Below are positions 16,804 to 27,418 of a DNA stretch of 64,000 nucleotides, piece after piece. The notes beneath the pieces are model-generated. The model had not been told where the DNA came from. It saw nothing but the letters and a program-made list of their open reading frames with translations, and did not search any database. The stretch spans positions 1 to 64,000 of the forward strand of contig JBJMWE010000155.1 in NCBI GenBank assembly GCA_045810285.1. Direction: 5' to 3'. Within the stretch, counting starts at the first letter, position 1. Each line of letters starts with the position of its first letter. A program made the position numbers and the translations under genes. The DNA comes from Scleromatobacter sp045810285 (GTDB taxonomy: Bacteria > Pseudomonadota > Gammaproteobacteria > Burkholderiales > Burkholderiaceae_C).

Positions 16804-18993
16804 CTACTTGGCGGCCGGCTGGAAGCGCGCGTCGCCGAACTGCCACAGCATGAACGACCAGCGGTCGGCCGCGAGTTCCTGGCGTTGCTTCTTCGTGGAG
16901 CCGATGCCGTGGCCGCCGTCGTACTGGATGCGCAGCAACACGGGCTTGCCCGAGGTGGACGCGGCCTGCAGGCGCGCGGCCATCTTCATCGATTCCCACG
17001 CCGGCACGCGCGGGTCGTTGATGCCCGTGGTCAGCAGCGTGGCCGGATACTTCACGCCGTCCTGCACGTGGTGGAAGGCGTCCATCTCCAGCAGGCCGTT
17101 GAACTGCTGCTTGTCCTTGACGCTGCCGAACTCGGGGATGTTGGGCACGCCGTTGGCGCTGGTCTCGGCGCGCACCGCGTTGAGCACGCCGACCTCGGGC
17201 ACGGCCACGGCGAACAGGTCGGGCCGCTCGGTCACGGCGCGGCCCACGGTGATGCCGCCGGCGCTGCCGCCGTCGAGCGCCATCTTCGCCGAGCTCGTGT
17301 AGCCGTTCTTGACCAGCCATTGGCCGCAGGCGATCGCGTCCTTCCAGGTGTTGGGCTTGGTCAGCTGCTTGCCGGCCAGGTGCCAGTTCTCGCCGTAGAT
17401 GCCGCCGCCGCGCACGTGGCAGGTGGCGTAGACGCCGCCGAGTTCGTACCACGCGAGCTCGCGGGGCGCGTAGCCCGGGGTGTCGACCACGCCGTACGCG
17501 CCGTAGGCCTCGAGGATCAGCGGGTTGCTGCCGTCGAGCTTCATGTCCTTGCGATGCACGATGGACAGCGGGATCTCGAGGCCGTCGTGGCTCTTGACCT
17601 TGACCTCCTCGGCCACGAGGTCGCCGGGCGCGCCGAACTTGCCGGCCACCTGCAGCCCGGTGTCGGTCACGGCGCCCCCGCCGCCGGCCACGCTGTAGAA
17701 CGCCTCGTCGTGCGTCCACGAGTCGATCGAGATCACCACCCCGGCACGCGTGAGGTCGCTGTCGACGATGCGCACCGCGCCGGCGGCGGGCAGGCGCACC
17801 GGCTCGGGCTGCGCGTCCTTGGCATACGGCAGGCGGTACAGCTTGCCGACCGTGGCGTCGCGCGACTGGATGTACAGGCCGTCCTTGGCGGCGGCGATGC
17901 GGTCGACCACCTCCTCGCCCGGCGCGACGACGACGTCGGCGAGGGCCAGGTCGGGATGCGACACGCTGGTGCGGATGACCTTGTAGCGCGACGCGTTCAG
18001 GTGCGTCAGCAGGTACAGGTCGTCGCCGTGGATCGCGAAGCCGGTGACCTGCGACTCGCGGCCGAACAGCCTGCGCCACTTCAGCTTCGGGTCGACGGCC
18101 CTGGCCATCGGCGCGGCGTAGAGGTCGATCTCGTTCTCGACGCCGTTGGCGGGGATCGCCACCGTCCAGGCCGTGCCCACCACGGGCATGACGACGGGCA
18201 TCTCGGCCGCCGCGATCTTCATGTGCGCGTCGGTGCCCGCGGTGACGACGGCCACGTCGGCCGCGCCGCCCTTCATCCGATGGAAGTACGCGCTGGCGTG
18301 CTTGTACTTGTCCGTCTCCGGCGCGTCCTTGGGCAGGGCCTGCAGGCGCATGTAGAAGAAGCCCGAATCGTCGGGCAGCCAGGTGACGTAGCTGTAGTGC
18401 GCACGGTCGATCGGCGCCATGACGTCCTTGCCGGTGGCCACGTCCATCACGTGGATCACGGCTTCCTCGGAGCCGCCGGCCGACAGCGCGTAGGCCACGT
18501 ACCTGCCGTTGTTGGAGGCCTGGAAGAACTCGATGGCATGCGGCACGCCGTCGGCCTTGGCGAGCGCGTCCGGATCCACCAGCAGGCGCTCGGTGCCCGT
18601 CCAGCCCTGGCGCACGTACAGCTTGAGCTGGTTGTCGTCGGCGCCGCGCTTCTCGTAGAACACGAGGCCGCCGCCGGCGAGCGCGACGAACTGGACGCGC
18701 TCCTTGACCGAGTCGTCGAGCTCGCGGATGCGCGCCAGCAGCGCCGCGCGCCCCGGGATCGCGTCGAGCGTCGCGCGGGCGTGCTCGGCCTGCGCCCTGG
18801 CCCATTGCTGCACGTCCGGCGACGACAGGTCCTCCATGTAGCGGTAGGTGTCGGTGACGTCGGTGCCGAAGTAGCTATCGGTGACGGCCTTCACGGGCGC
18901 GACCGGGGGGGCGGTCGTCGCGGCCTGCGCCAGGCTGCTGGCGGCGGCGAGGGCTGCGCAGATCGTGCGCAGCGCCAGGTTCGAACGGGACAT
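16804..18993 (-). CDS. Prolyl oligopeptidase-family serine peptidase (S9A), secreted
   Basis: Secreted peptidase, 729 residues, matching full-length prolyl oligopeptidases. A signal peptide (about 1-25) precedes the N-terminal seven-bladed beta-propeller (about 60-440) and the C-terminal alpha/beta-hydrolase domain. Catalytic residues are visible: Ser in GGSAGG (about 577), Asp in INDPRVP (about 660) and His in GGHGIG (about 695). The RGGGIYGENWHLAG segment is a family hallmark. ATG 18993 (MSRSN) was chosen over an upstream TTG. It would cleave short peptides, often after proline, in the periplasm. It is monocistronic, between a repeat element and the Map gene. Confidence 0.93.
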   Translation of the reverse strand: MSRSNLALRTICAALAAASSLAQAATTAPPVAPVKAVTDSYFGTDVTDTYRYMEDLSSPDVQQWARAQAEHARATLDAIPGRAALLARIRELDDSVKERVQFVALAGGGLVFYEKRGADDNQLKLYVRQGWTGTERLLVDPDALAKADGVPHAIEFFQASNNGRYVAYALSAGGSEEAVIHVMDVATGKDVMAPIDRAHYSYVTWLPDDSGFFYMRLQALPKDAPETDKYKHASAYFHRMKGGAADVAVVTAGTDAHMKIAAAEMPVVMPVVGTAWTVAIPANGVENEIDLYAAPMARAVDPKLKWRRLFGRESQVTGFAIHGDDLYLLTHLNASRYKVIRTSVSHPDLALADVVVAPGEEVVDRIAAAKDGLYIQSRDATVGKLYRLPYAKDAQPEPVRLPAAGAVRIVDSDLTRAGVVISIDSWTHDEAFYSVAGGGGAVTDTGLQVAGKFGAPGDLVAEEVKVKSHDGLEIPLSIVHRKDMKLDGSNPLILEAYGAYGVVDTPGYAPRELAWYELGGVYATCHVRGGGIYGENWHLAGKQLTKPNTWKDAIACGQWLVKNGYTSSAKMALDGGSAGGITVGRAVTERPDLFAVAVPEVGVLNAVRAETSANGVPNIPEFGSVKDKQQFNGLLEMDAFHHVQDGVKYPATLLTTGINDPRVPAWESMKMAARLQAASTSGKPVLLRIQYDGGHGIGSTKKQRQELAADRWSFMLWQFGDARFQPAAK

Positions 18994-19124
18994 GGGCAAA
19001 ACTCACGCGGCTTGTCGGAGCGCGGAGTATGCCAACCCCGATGCGGCGCCCGCGTCAGCAATTACGCGTGTCGAGCCAGGTTCCCTAGGGGACTTCCCGC
19101 AAGCGCTGACAGGCTGTTACCCGC

Positions 19125-19919
19125 TCAGCCGATGGGCGCGTAGGCCCCCGTGCCGTCGGGCCACGGTGTCAATACCTCGAACCCGTCATGCGTGACGGCC
19201 ACCATGTGCTCCCACTGCGCCGACAGCGAGTGGTCGCGCGTGACGACCGTCCAGCCGTCGGCCAGTTCGCGCGTGCCGGGCTTGCCGGCGTTGACCATGG
19301 GCTCGATCGTGAACACCATGCCCTCTTCCAGCCGCAGGCCCTCCCCGCGCCTGCCGAAGTGGCAGACCTGCGGGTCGTCGTGGTAGATCTGGCCGATGCC
19401 GTGGCCGCAGTAGTCGCGCACGATGCTATAGCCGGCCTTCTCCGCCACCTGCTGGATGGCATGGCCGACGTCGCCCAGCGTGGCGCCGGGCCGCACGGCC
19501 AGGATGCCGGCGCGCATCGCCTCGTAGGTGGTGTCCACCAGGCGCCTGGCCGCCACGCCGGGCGTGCCAACGACGTACATGCGGCTGGTGTCGCCGTACC
19601 AGCCGTCCTTGATCACCGCGACGTCGAGGTTGACGATGTCGCCGTCCTTGAGCACCTTGTCGCCGGGGATGCCATGGCACACCACGTGGTTGACCGACGC
19701 GCACAGCGTCTTCGGGTAGCCGTGGTAGCCGATGTTGGCCGGCACCGCCTTCTGCACGTGGACGATGTGGTCGTGGCACAGGCGATCGAGCTCGTCGGTG
19801 GTGACGCCGGCCTTCACGTGCGGCGCGATCATGCGCAGCACGTCGGCCGCCAGCGCGCCGGCGGCGCGCGCCATGGCGATCTCCTCGGGCGACTTGACGA
19901 GATTGGCGCCGCGCCTCAT
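19125..19919 (-). CDS. map: Methionine aminopeptidase, type I
   Basis: Removes the initiator methionine from nascent proteins. The protein has 264 residues, standard for the single-domain bacterial type I enzyme. The pita-bread metalloprotease core is complete: His in IGYHGYPKT, metal ligands Asp in NLDVAVIKDGWYGDTSRM (two), His in CGHGIGQIYH, Glu in FTIEPM and Glu in QWEHMV. Its ATG overlaps the stop of the ParD-like gene by four bases (19916-19919), so the two are translationally coupled. It is not beside rpsB, where the housekeeping map often lies, so it may be a second copy. Confidence 0.93.
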   Translation of the reverse strand: MRRGANLVKSPEEIAMARAAGALAADVLRMIAPHVKAGVTTDELDRLCHDHIVHVQKAVPANIGYHGYPKTLCASVNHVVCHGIPGDKVLKDGDIVNLDVAVIKDGWYGDTSRMYVVGTPGVAARRLVDTTYEAMRAGILAVRPGATLGDVGHAIQQVAEKAGYSIVRDYCGHGIGQIYHDDPQVCHFGRRGEGLRLEEGMVFTIEPMVNAGKPGTRELADGWTVVTRDHSLSAQWEHMVAVTHDGFEVLTPWPDGTGAYAPIG

Positions 19920-20185
19920 CGCGCGGCCTTGCGGATGGCCTTGCTCGCGGTGACGGAGGCCGCGGCCGCGACCTCCGGCTTGACGAAGGCGAGCCCGCCG
20001 CCCCCGGCGCGCGCATCGCGCAGCATCAGCTGGCAGATGTCGCTGTAGTTCAGCTCCGGATGCAGCTCGGCCAGCATGCCCACGCGCAGCCAGTGCTCGG
20101 CCTGCGCGTTGATCGAGCGGCTCAGCGCGTCGCTGGCGTCGCGCAGGTTGTCATGCATCAGGTCGGAGATCTTGACGATGCCCAT
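19916..20185 (-). CDS. ParD-like antitoxin-family protein
   Basis: An 89-residue protein matching the ParD-like family: MGIVKISDLMHDNLRDASDALSRSINAQAEHWLRVG is the typical N-terminal DNA-binding (ribbon-helix-helix-like) beginning, followed by ELNYSDICQLML. Ordinary ParD antitoxins pair with a ParE toxin. No ParE-like gene is present here; instead the next gene, overlapping by four bases, is a methionine aminopeptidase. A palindrome lies in the promoter at 20199-20217, as expected for autoregulation. Role unproven: antitoxin-like regulator of the map operon is the simplest reading. Confidence 0.82.
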   Translation of the reverse strand: MGIVKISDLMHDNLRDASDALSRSINAQAEHWLRVGMLAELHPELNYSDICQLMLRDARAGGGGLAFVKPEVAAAASVTASKAIRKAAR

Positions 20186-20198
20186 GGCGGGATTCCTT

Positions 20199-20240
20199 TA
20201 TACGTTCCGTATACGGATCATATATCAACTCGCGCATCAT
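20199..20240 (-). promoter_or_regulatory. Promoter and palindromic operator of the ParD-like/map operon
   Basis: An AT-rich island in GC-rich DNA. It contains the perfect palindrome TCCGTATACGGA (20206-20217) and the overlapping inverted repeat TATACG-TTC-CGTATA (20199-20213). Read on the minus strand, a TTGATA hexamer lies upstream and a TATAAA hexamer downstream, followed by AAGGAA before the ATG. The palindrome lies inside the apparent promoter, fitting autorepression by the ParD-like protein. Confidence 0.55.
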
Positions 20241-20330
20241 CGCGACGGGAGGACATCGAGATCACGCCTTGGGCCCGGGCGCTCGCGTGAACGACACCCC
20301 GGCGCATGCAGCATGTCCGACACGCCGCCT

Positions 20331-21326
20331 CTAGCTGCGCAGCACCTCGAGCGGACGCACCGTCAGGTACACCGGCGCGGGCGTGCGCACGCCGCGGATG
20401 ATCTTGAGCACGCAGTCGCGGTTGACGCGGCTGGCGTCGAGCGCCTGGTGCAGCGCGTCGACGCTGGCGATGGCCACGCCGTCGAGCCCGACGATCAGGT
20501 CGCCCTCGCGCACGCCCACGCGGGCGGCGGGACTCTCGGGCTCGACGCTCATCACGCGCACGCCGGTCGATTGCGGCAGCTCGTACGTGAGCACCACGCG
20601 CCGGTGCAGTTCCTGCGTCTGCCCCGCCACGCCGAGATAGCCGCGGCGCACGCGGCCGTGCTGCAGCAGCTGCGGGATCACCCAGTGGGCGATGTCGACC
20701 GCCACCGCGAAGCAGATCGCCTGCGCGCCGCGGATGATGGCGGTGTTGACGCCGATGACCTCGCCGTTCGAGTCGAGCAGCGGCCCGCCCGAATTGCCCG
20801 GGTTCAATGCCGCGTCCGTCTGGACGACATCGGGGATCAGCCGGCCCGTGCTGGTGCGCATGCTGCGCCCGAGCGCGCTGACGATGCCGGCCGTCACGGT
20901 GTGCTCGAAGCCCAGCGGGTTGCCGATGGCGATGGCGATCTGGCCGCGCTTCAGGCCCGCGGAGCGGCCCAGCGGCGCATGGCCCAGCGCGCCGCGGGAC
21001 AGGCCGTCGATGCTCAGCACGGCGAGGTCGGTATCGGGGTCGTCGCCGACCCAGCGTGCGTCGAACTCGCGGCCGTCGGCCAGCGAGACCTCGTGGCGCA
21101 GCTCGGGCCGCGCGCCGGCCGGCGGCTTGCCCGCGCGCACGACGTGCGAGTTCGTCAGTACGTAGCCGTCCGGCGTGAACAGGAAGCCGGAGCCGCCGCC
21201 CAGGCTGGCATCCGAGCCGCCCGCGCCGCGCAGGCGGACCGCGGCCACGCTGGGCCCGACCCGCTCCACCACCTCGCTGACCGTGCGTGAGTAGGCGTCC
21301 TGCAGGAAGGCATCGTTGGCACCCAT
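20331..21326 (-). CDS. S1C-family serine protease with PDZ domain (HtrA-like, no signal peptide)
   Basis: A 331-residue HtrA/Deg-type protease. Catalytic triad: His61 (LTNSHVV), Asp100 (DTDLAVL) and Ser179 (NPGNSGGPLLD). A single PDZ domain follows (about 235-325: GVRVMSVEPESPAARVGVREGDLIVGLDGVAI). Unlike DegP/DegS there is no N-terminal signal peptide or membrane anchor; the protein begins MGANDAFLQDAYSRTV. It would therefore act in the cytoplasm or leave the cell by another route. Divergent from a hybrid histidine kinase 161 bp away. Substrates unknown. Confidence 0.9.
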   Translation of the reverse strand: MGANDAFLQDAYSRTVSEVVERVGPSVAAVRLRGAGGSDASLGGGSGFLFTPDGYVLTNSHVVRAGKPPAGARPELRHEVSLADGREFDARWVGDDPDTDLAVLSIDGLSRGALGHAPLGRSAGLKRGQIAIAIGNPLGFEHTVTAGIVSALGRSMRTSTGRLIPDVVQTDAALNPGNSGGPLLDSNGEVIGVNTAIIRGAQAICFAVAVDIAHWVIPQLLQHGRVRRGYLGVAGQTQELHRRVVLTYELPQSTGVRVMSVEPESPAARVGVREGDLIVGLDGVAIASVDALHQALDASRVNRDCVLKIIRGVRTPAPVYLTVRPLEVLRS

Positions 21327-21487
21327 GGGAATCTCCTTCGAGCTCGCAGGTGGGTGGCGGCGGTCGGGAATTCAAGAGGGGTCGCGCACCGCCCGCCGCA
21401 GGGCCACGGCGGCCAGGGAAAGATCGTCGGCGGGCGATCTCGCGCCCGCGGCCCCCACGCGGGGCGCTGCGGCGCCACAATCGGCAG

Positions 21488-23680
<2,193 letters not shown>

Positions 23681-23735
23681 GTGTCGTGATGTCGCGAACG
23701 GCGGAATTGGACGTGGCCCGCGCCCGCGCCGGATG

Positions 23736-23811
23736 GTAGGGCGGGTTAGCCGCAGGCGTAACCCGCCAGGCCGGCGAACGGCGAGTTACGCCTGCGGCTA
23801 ACCCGCCCTAC
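23736..23811. repeat. REP-like repeat family A, inverted pair
   Basis: Two copies of the family A unit in opposite orientation, GTAGGGCGGGTTAGCC... and ...GGCTAACCCGCCCTAC, separated by a few bases. Together they make one large palindrome between the convergent hybrid kinase and GNAT genes. It probably acts as a bidirectional transcript end. Confidence 0.85.
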
Positions 23812-24338
23812 CCCGCACGCGCTTCGCGATGTCGCTCGAACAGCAGGCGGTCGAACCACTCCCCGCCCAGTTCGAAGCTGCGGCGCGAATGGCCGAACTG
23901 GCGGAAGCCGTTGCGTTCCAGCACCCGGATCGAGCCCGCGTTCTCGGGTCGTGCGGTCGCCTCGATGCGCAGCAAGCCGTGCTCGCCGAAGGCCTGCTCG
24001 AGGCACAGCGCCACGGCGCGCGACGCGACGCCACGCCCGCCGTCCTGCTCGCCGATGCGGTAGCCGAGGTCGGCGCAATGGAAATGCGTGCGCCGGACGT
24101 GCGTGAGGTTGACGCGGCCCACGATGCGCTCGCCGTCGACGACGAGGTACTGGTGCGCCTGTCCCGCGGCCCAGGCCGACTCGGCCGCGGCGATGGCGGC
24201 GGCCACGCCGCCGGCGCTGTAGAACGCCGGGTCGCGCGCCTGCACCCAGCGCTCGAACCAGGCGCGGTGCTCGAGCTCGAAGCCCAGCAGCGCCGCAGCG
24301 TCGGCGGCCGCGACGGGGCGGATGCGGATCCCGCTCAA
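23808..24338 (-). CDS. GNAT-family N-acetyltransferase
   Basis: A 176-residue acetyltransferase of the RimJ/RimL-like branch. IRIRPVAAADAAALLGFELEHRAWFERW begins the fold, YRIGEQDGGRGVASRAVALCLEQAF contains the acetyl-CoA-binding Q-x2-G-x-G/A motif, and LRIEATARPENAGSIRVLERNGFRQFG is the typical C-terminal part. No ATG lies at the right place. TTG at 24338, five bases after the stop of the upstream SRPBCC gene and preceded by a GGAAG ribosome site, gives a proper N-terminus (LSGIRIRPV, start read as Met) and implies translational coupling. Substrate could be a protein N-terminus or a small molecule. Confidence 0.82.
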   Translation of the reverse strand: MSGIRIRPVAAADAAALLGFELEHRAWFERWVQARDPAFYSAGGVAAAIAAAESAWAAGQAHQYLVVDGERIVGRVNLTHVRRTHFHCADLGYRIGEQDGGRGVASRAVALCLEQAFGEHGLLRIEATARPENAGSIRVLERNGFRQFGHSRRSFELGGEWFDRLLFERHREARAG

Positions 24339-24342
24339 GCGC

Positions 24343-24855
24343 TCAGCTTCCGAAGTGGCCGGCCTGCGCGTGCTCGACGAGCTGGTCCAGCGCCTTGCCC
24401 CAGCCGGCGTGGAACCCCATCTGCTCGTGCGCCTGGCGGGCGGCGACATCGCCGTGGCGCGCGATGGCGGTGTACTTCGTGCCGCCATCCGCATCCTCCA
24501 GCGCGATGATGGCCGACATCATGAATGGCACCGCCGCGAACAGCGCCTTGTCCTGCGGCCGGAAGCCCGGGCCCAGCGTGCCCGTCCACACGAACAGTTC
24601 GTCGTCGACCACCTGCAGGATGCAGCCCGTGTTGGTGAAGCCCGGGCCCTCGGGGCCCTGCATCGTCGTCTGGAAGATGCCGCCTGGCTGCAGGTCGACC
24701 TTCGCGTCGGTGGTCTTCCACGGCAGCGGGCAGAACCACTTGACCATGTGCTCGGGCTGCGTCCATGCGCGCCAGACGAGATGGCGCGGCACGGCGACGA
24801 CGCGCTCCAGCACGAGGTCGAGTTCCGGGTCGATGTTCAGGATGGCGCGGGGCAT
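24343..24855 (-). CDS. SRPBCC / AHSA1-like protein
   Basis: A 170-residue protein of the START-like fold related to activator of Hsp90 ATPase. Typical segments are LVLERVVAVPRHLVWRAWTQPEHMVKWFCP at the N-terminus, then GGIFQTTMQGPEG, and the C-terminal helix AHEQMGFHAGWGKALDQLVEHA. These proteins bind hydrophobic ligands in a deep cavity; in bacteria their roles are mostly unknown. It is the first gene of a two-gene unit with the GNAT gene. Confidence 0.85.
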   Translation of the reverse strand: MPRAILNIDPELDLVLERVVAVPRHLVWRAWTQPEHMVKWFCPLPWKTTDAKVDLQPGGIFQTTMQGPEGPGFTNTGCILQVVDDELFVWTGTLGPGFRPQDKALFAAVPFMMSAIIALEDADGGTKYTAIARHGDVAARQAHEQMGFHAGWGKALDQLVEHAQAGHFGS

Positions 24856-24912
24856 CGTCAGGCTCCTGGCGTGGACGTTGGACAGGGAGGCAGTCTAGCG
24901 CCGAGTCCCGCC

Positions 24913-25003
24913 GTCCCGCGTGCAGCGGAGCGAAGTCGCAGGACCCACCCAGGAGATGAAGCCATGCGGCCGCCATGGATCCTGCGACTGCGTGCCGGAC
25001 GAC
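24913..25003. repeat. REP-like repeat family B, inverted pair
   Basis: Arms around GTCGCAGGACCCACC (24935-24949) and TGGATCCTGCGACTGCG (24976-24992) are inverted copies of the dispersed unit GTGGATCCTGCGACT(G/T)CGCGCAGGATGAC. Other copies lie at 45658, 48739-48830 and 54892. It fills the gap between the SRPBCC and metE genes. Confidence 0.75.
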
Positions 25004-25020
25004 GCCCGGTCGGCGCGCGC

Positions 25021-27309
25021 TCAGCCCGCGCGCAACGCCTTGGCCGCGGCCACCATGTTGGCCAGCGCCGGGATCACCTCGGCCCACTGGCGCGTCTTCA
25101 GGCCGCAGTCCGGGTTGACCCACAGCCGCTCGGCAGGCACGCGCTCGGCGGCCTTGCGCATCAGCGCGACGATGTGCTCCTGCGTGGGGATGTTGGGCGA
25201 GTGGATGTCGTAGACGCCCGGCCCGATCTCGTTGGGGTACTTGAAGTGGTCGAACGCGTCCAGCAGCTCCATGTCGGAGCGCGAGGTCTCGATCGTGATG
25301 ACGTCGGCGTCCATCTCGGCGATGGACGCGATGATGTCGTTGAACTCCGAATAGCACATGTGCGTGTGGATCTGCGTCTCGTCGCCCACGCCGTTGGCGG
25401 TGATGCGGAACGATTCGATCGCCCAGCCGAGGTAGTGGCGCCACTGCGACCGGCGCAGCGGCAGGCCCTCGCGCAGCGCGGCCTCGTCGATCTGGATGAC
25501 GCGCACGCCGGCGCGCTCGAGGTCCAGCACCTCCTGCCGGATCGCCAGCGCGAGCTGCCTGCACGACACCGAGCGCGGCTGGTCGTCGCGCACGAAGGAC
25601 CAGTTCAGGATCGTCACCGGCCCGGTGAGCATGCCCTTCATCGGGCGCTGCGTCAGCGACTGCGCGTAGCGGATCCAGTCCACCGTCATCGGCCGCGGGC
25701 GCGAGATGTCGCCGAACAGGATGGGCGGCTTCACGCAGCGCGAGCCGTAGGACTGCACCCAGCCGAACTGGCTGAATGCGTAGCCGTCCAGCTGCTCGCC
25801 GAAGTATTCGACCATGTCGTTGCGCTCGGCCTCGCCGTGCACGAGCACGTCCAGGCCGAGGGCTTCCTGCTCCTGCACGCTGCGCGCGATCTCGCCCTGC
25901 ATCGCGATGCGGTAGCTCGCGGCGTCGAGCCGGCCGGCCTTGAACTCGCTGCGCACGTGGCGGATCTCGGCCGTCTGCGGGAACGAGCCGATCGTCGTCG
26001 TGGGAAACGCCGGCAGCTTCAGCAACGCGGCCTGGCGCGGCGCGCGCTGCGCGTAGGGGCTCTGGCGCTGCCCGAGCTGCGGCGTGACGGCGGCGACGGC
26101 GGCCTTGACCGCAGGATTGTTGACGCGCGGCGAGCGGCGGCGCGCGTCGATCGCCAGCCGGTTGGCGTCGAGCGCGTCGCGCACGGCGTCGCGGCCGTGG
26201 CGCAGCGCGCCGGCGAGCACGTGCAGCTCGTCGAGCTTCTGCAGCGCGAACGCGAGCCAGCCGCGCAGCTCCGGATCCATCGACTTCTCGCTGGCGAGAT
26301 CGACCGGCACGTGCAGCAGCGAGCACGACGGCGCGATCCACAGGCGCTCGCCCAGGCGCTCGGCCAGCGGTTCCAGCCAGTCCAGCACCGCGGCCAGGTC
26401 GGTCTTCCAGATGTTGCGGCCGTTGACCACGCCCAGCGAGAGCACCTTGACCGGCGACAGCAGGCCCAGCAGCGGCAGCACGTCGTCGCGGCCGTTGACG
26501 GCGTCGACGTGCAGCCCGGCCACCGGCAGGTTGGCGGCCAGGTGCAGGTTCTCGAGCAGCTGGCCGAAGTAGGTCGCCAGCAGCAGCTTGACCTTGGCCG
26601 TCTTCAGGTCGTGGTACGCCGTGCGCAGCGCGTGCTGCCAGTCGGCGTCGAGCTCGGTGACGAGGATGGGCTCGTCGACCTGCACCCATTCCACGCCATG
26701 CGCGGCCAGCGCCTCCAGCAGCTCGCAGTAGGCGGGAACCAGGCGCGGCAGCAGGTCGAGGCGGTTCGAGCCGTCCTTGGACTTGCCGAGCGCGAGGTAG
26801 GTGACCGGGCCGACGATCACCGGCTTGGCCCGGACGCCCTGGGCGCGCGCCTCGGCGAGCTGCGCCAGCAGCCGCGAGGCGTCGAGCGTGAACGTGGTGT
26901 CGGCGCTGAACTCGGGGACGATGTAGTGGTAGTTGGTGTCGAACCACTTGGTCATCTCGCCCGCGGCCACGCCGCCGCCGCAGCACTGCGCGTGGTCGGC
27001 GCCCTGCGCGGAGCGGCCGCGTGCGACACGGAACTGGTTGTCGAGGACGTCGCCATGGAAGCCGCGCACGCGCTCGGGCAGGTTGCCGAGCATGAAGCTC
27101 ATGTCCAGCATCTGGTCGTAGAACGCGAAGTCGCCCACGGGCACCAGGTCGAGGTTGGCCTGGTTGATCCAGTGGCGCTGGCGCAGCTGCGCCCCGAGCG
27201 AGACGAGCGCCTCGCGCGAGGACTCGCCCTTCCAGTACGACTCCAGCGCGAACTTGAGTTCACGCTTCGCGCCGATGCGCGGGAAGCCGAGGTTGTGCGT
27301 CGTGACCAT
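25021..27309 (-). CDS. metE: Cobalamin-independent methionine synthase
   Basis: Transfers a methyl group from 5-methyltetrahydropteroyltri-L-glutamate to homocysteine, the last step of methionine synthesis without vitamin B12. The 762 residues match the full-length two-barrel enzyme. The N-terminus (NLGFPRIGAKRELKFALESYW) is diagnostic. Zinc and homocysteine ligands are in the C-terminal barrel: IHTHMCYSEF (His, Cys), IETSRSDMELL (Glu) and VNPDCGLKTR (Cys). It is divergent from metR, its classical LysR activator, across a 109-bp region. Confidence 0.97.
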   Translation of the reverse strand: MVTTHNLGFPRIGAKRELKFALESYWKGESSREALVSLGAQLRQRHWINQANLDLVPVGDFAFYDQMLDMSFMLGNLPERVRGFHGDVLDNQFRVARGRSAQGADHAQCCGGGVAAGEMTKWFDTNYHYIVPEFSADTTFTLDASRLLAQLAEARAQGVRAKPVIVGPVTYLALGKSKDGSNRLDLLPRLVPAYCELLEALAAHGVEWVQVDEPILVTELDADWQHALRTAYHDLKTAKVKLLLATYFGQLLENLHLAANLPVAGLHVDAVNGRDDVLPLLGLLSPVKVLSLGVVNGRNIWKTDLAAVLDWLEPLAERLGERLWIAPSCSLLHVPVDLASEKSMDPELRGWLAFALQKLDELHVLAGALRHGRDAVRDALDANRLAIDARRRSPRVNNPAVKAAVAAVTPQLGQRQSPYAQRAPRQAALLKLPAFPTTTIGSFPQTAEIRHVRSEFKAGRLDAASYRIAMQGEIARSVQEQEALGLDVLVHGEAERNDMVEYFGEQLDGYAFSQFGWVQSYGSRCVKPPILFGDISRPRPMTVDWIRYAQSLTQRPMKGMLTGPVTILNWSFVRDDQPRSVSCRQLALAIRQEVLDLERAGVRVIQIDEAALREGLPLRRSQWRHYLGWAIESFRITANGVGDETQIHTHMCYSEFNDIIASIAEMDADVITIETSRSDMELLDAFDHFKYPNEIGPGVYDIHSPNIPTQEHIVALMRKAAERVPAERLWVNPDCGLKTRQWAEVIPALANMVAAAKALRAG

Positions 27310-27387
27310 GGGAGATTCGCTTCTTCTTGAACAGGGAAGCCGCCATCCTAGGAAAATCGCTCCATGACGTAAAATGGTCTTATTTCA

Positions 27388-27403
27388 GGAATCGATCGAT
27401 TCC
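27388..27403. promoter_or_regulatory. Perfect 16-bp palindrome in the metE-metR promoter region
   Basis: GGAATCGATCGATTCC is self-complementary and lies 15 bp before the metR ATG. Nearby AT-richness (AAAATGGTCTTATTT) suggests overlapping promoters. It is a plausible MetR or autoregulatory site but does not match the enterobacterial TGAA-N5-TTCA exactly. Confidence 0.4.
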
Positions 27404-27418
27404 ACTCATGGATAACGC

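Noticed and set aside
20331..21326. Assignment of the S1C protease as periplasmic DegP/DegQ
   Set aside because: The N-terminus MGANDAFLQDAYSRTV has no signal peptide or membrane helix, and only one PDZ domain is present.
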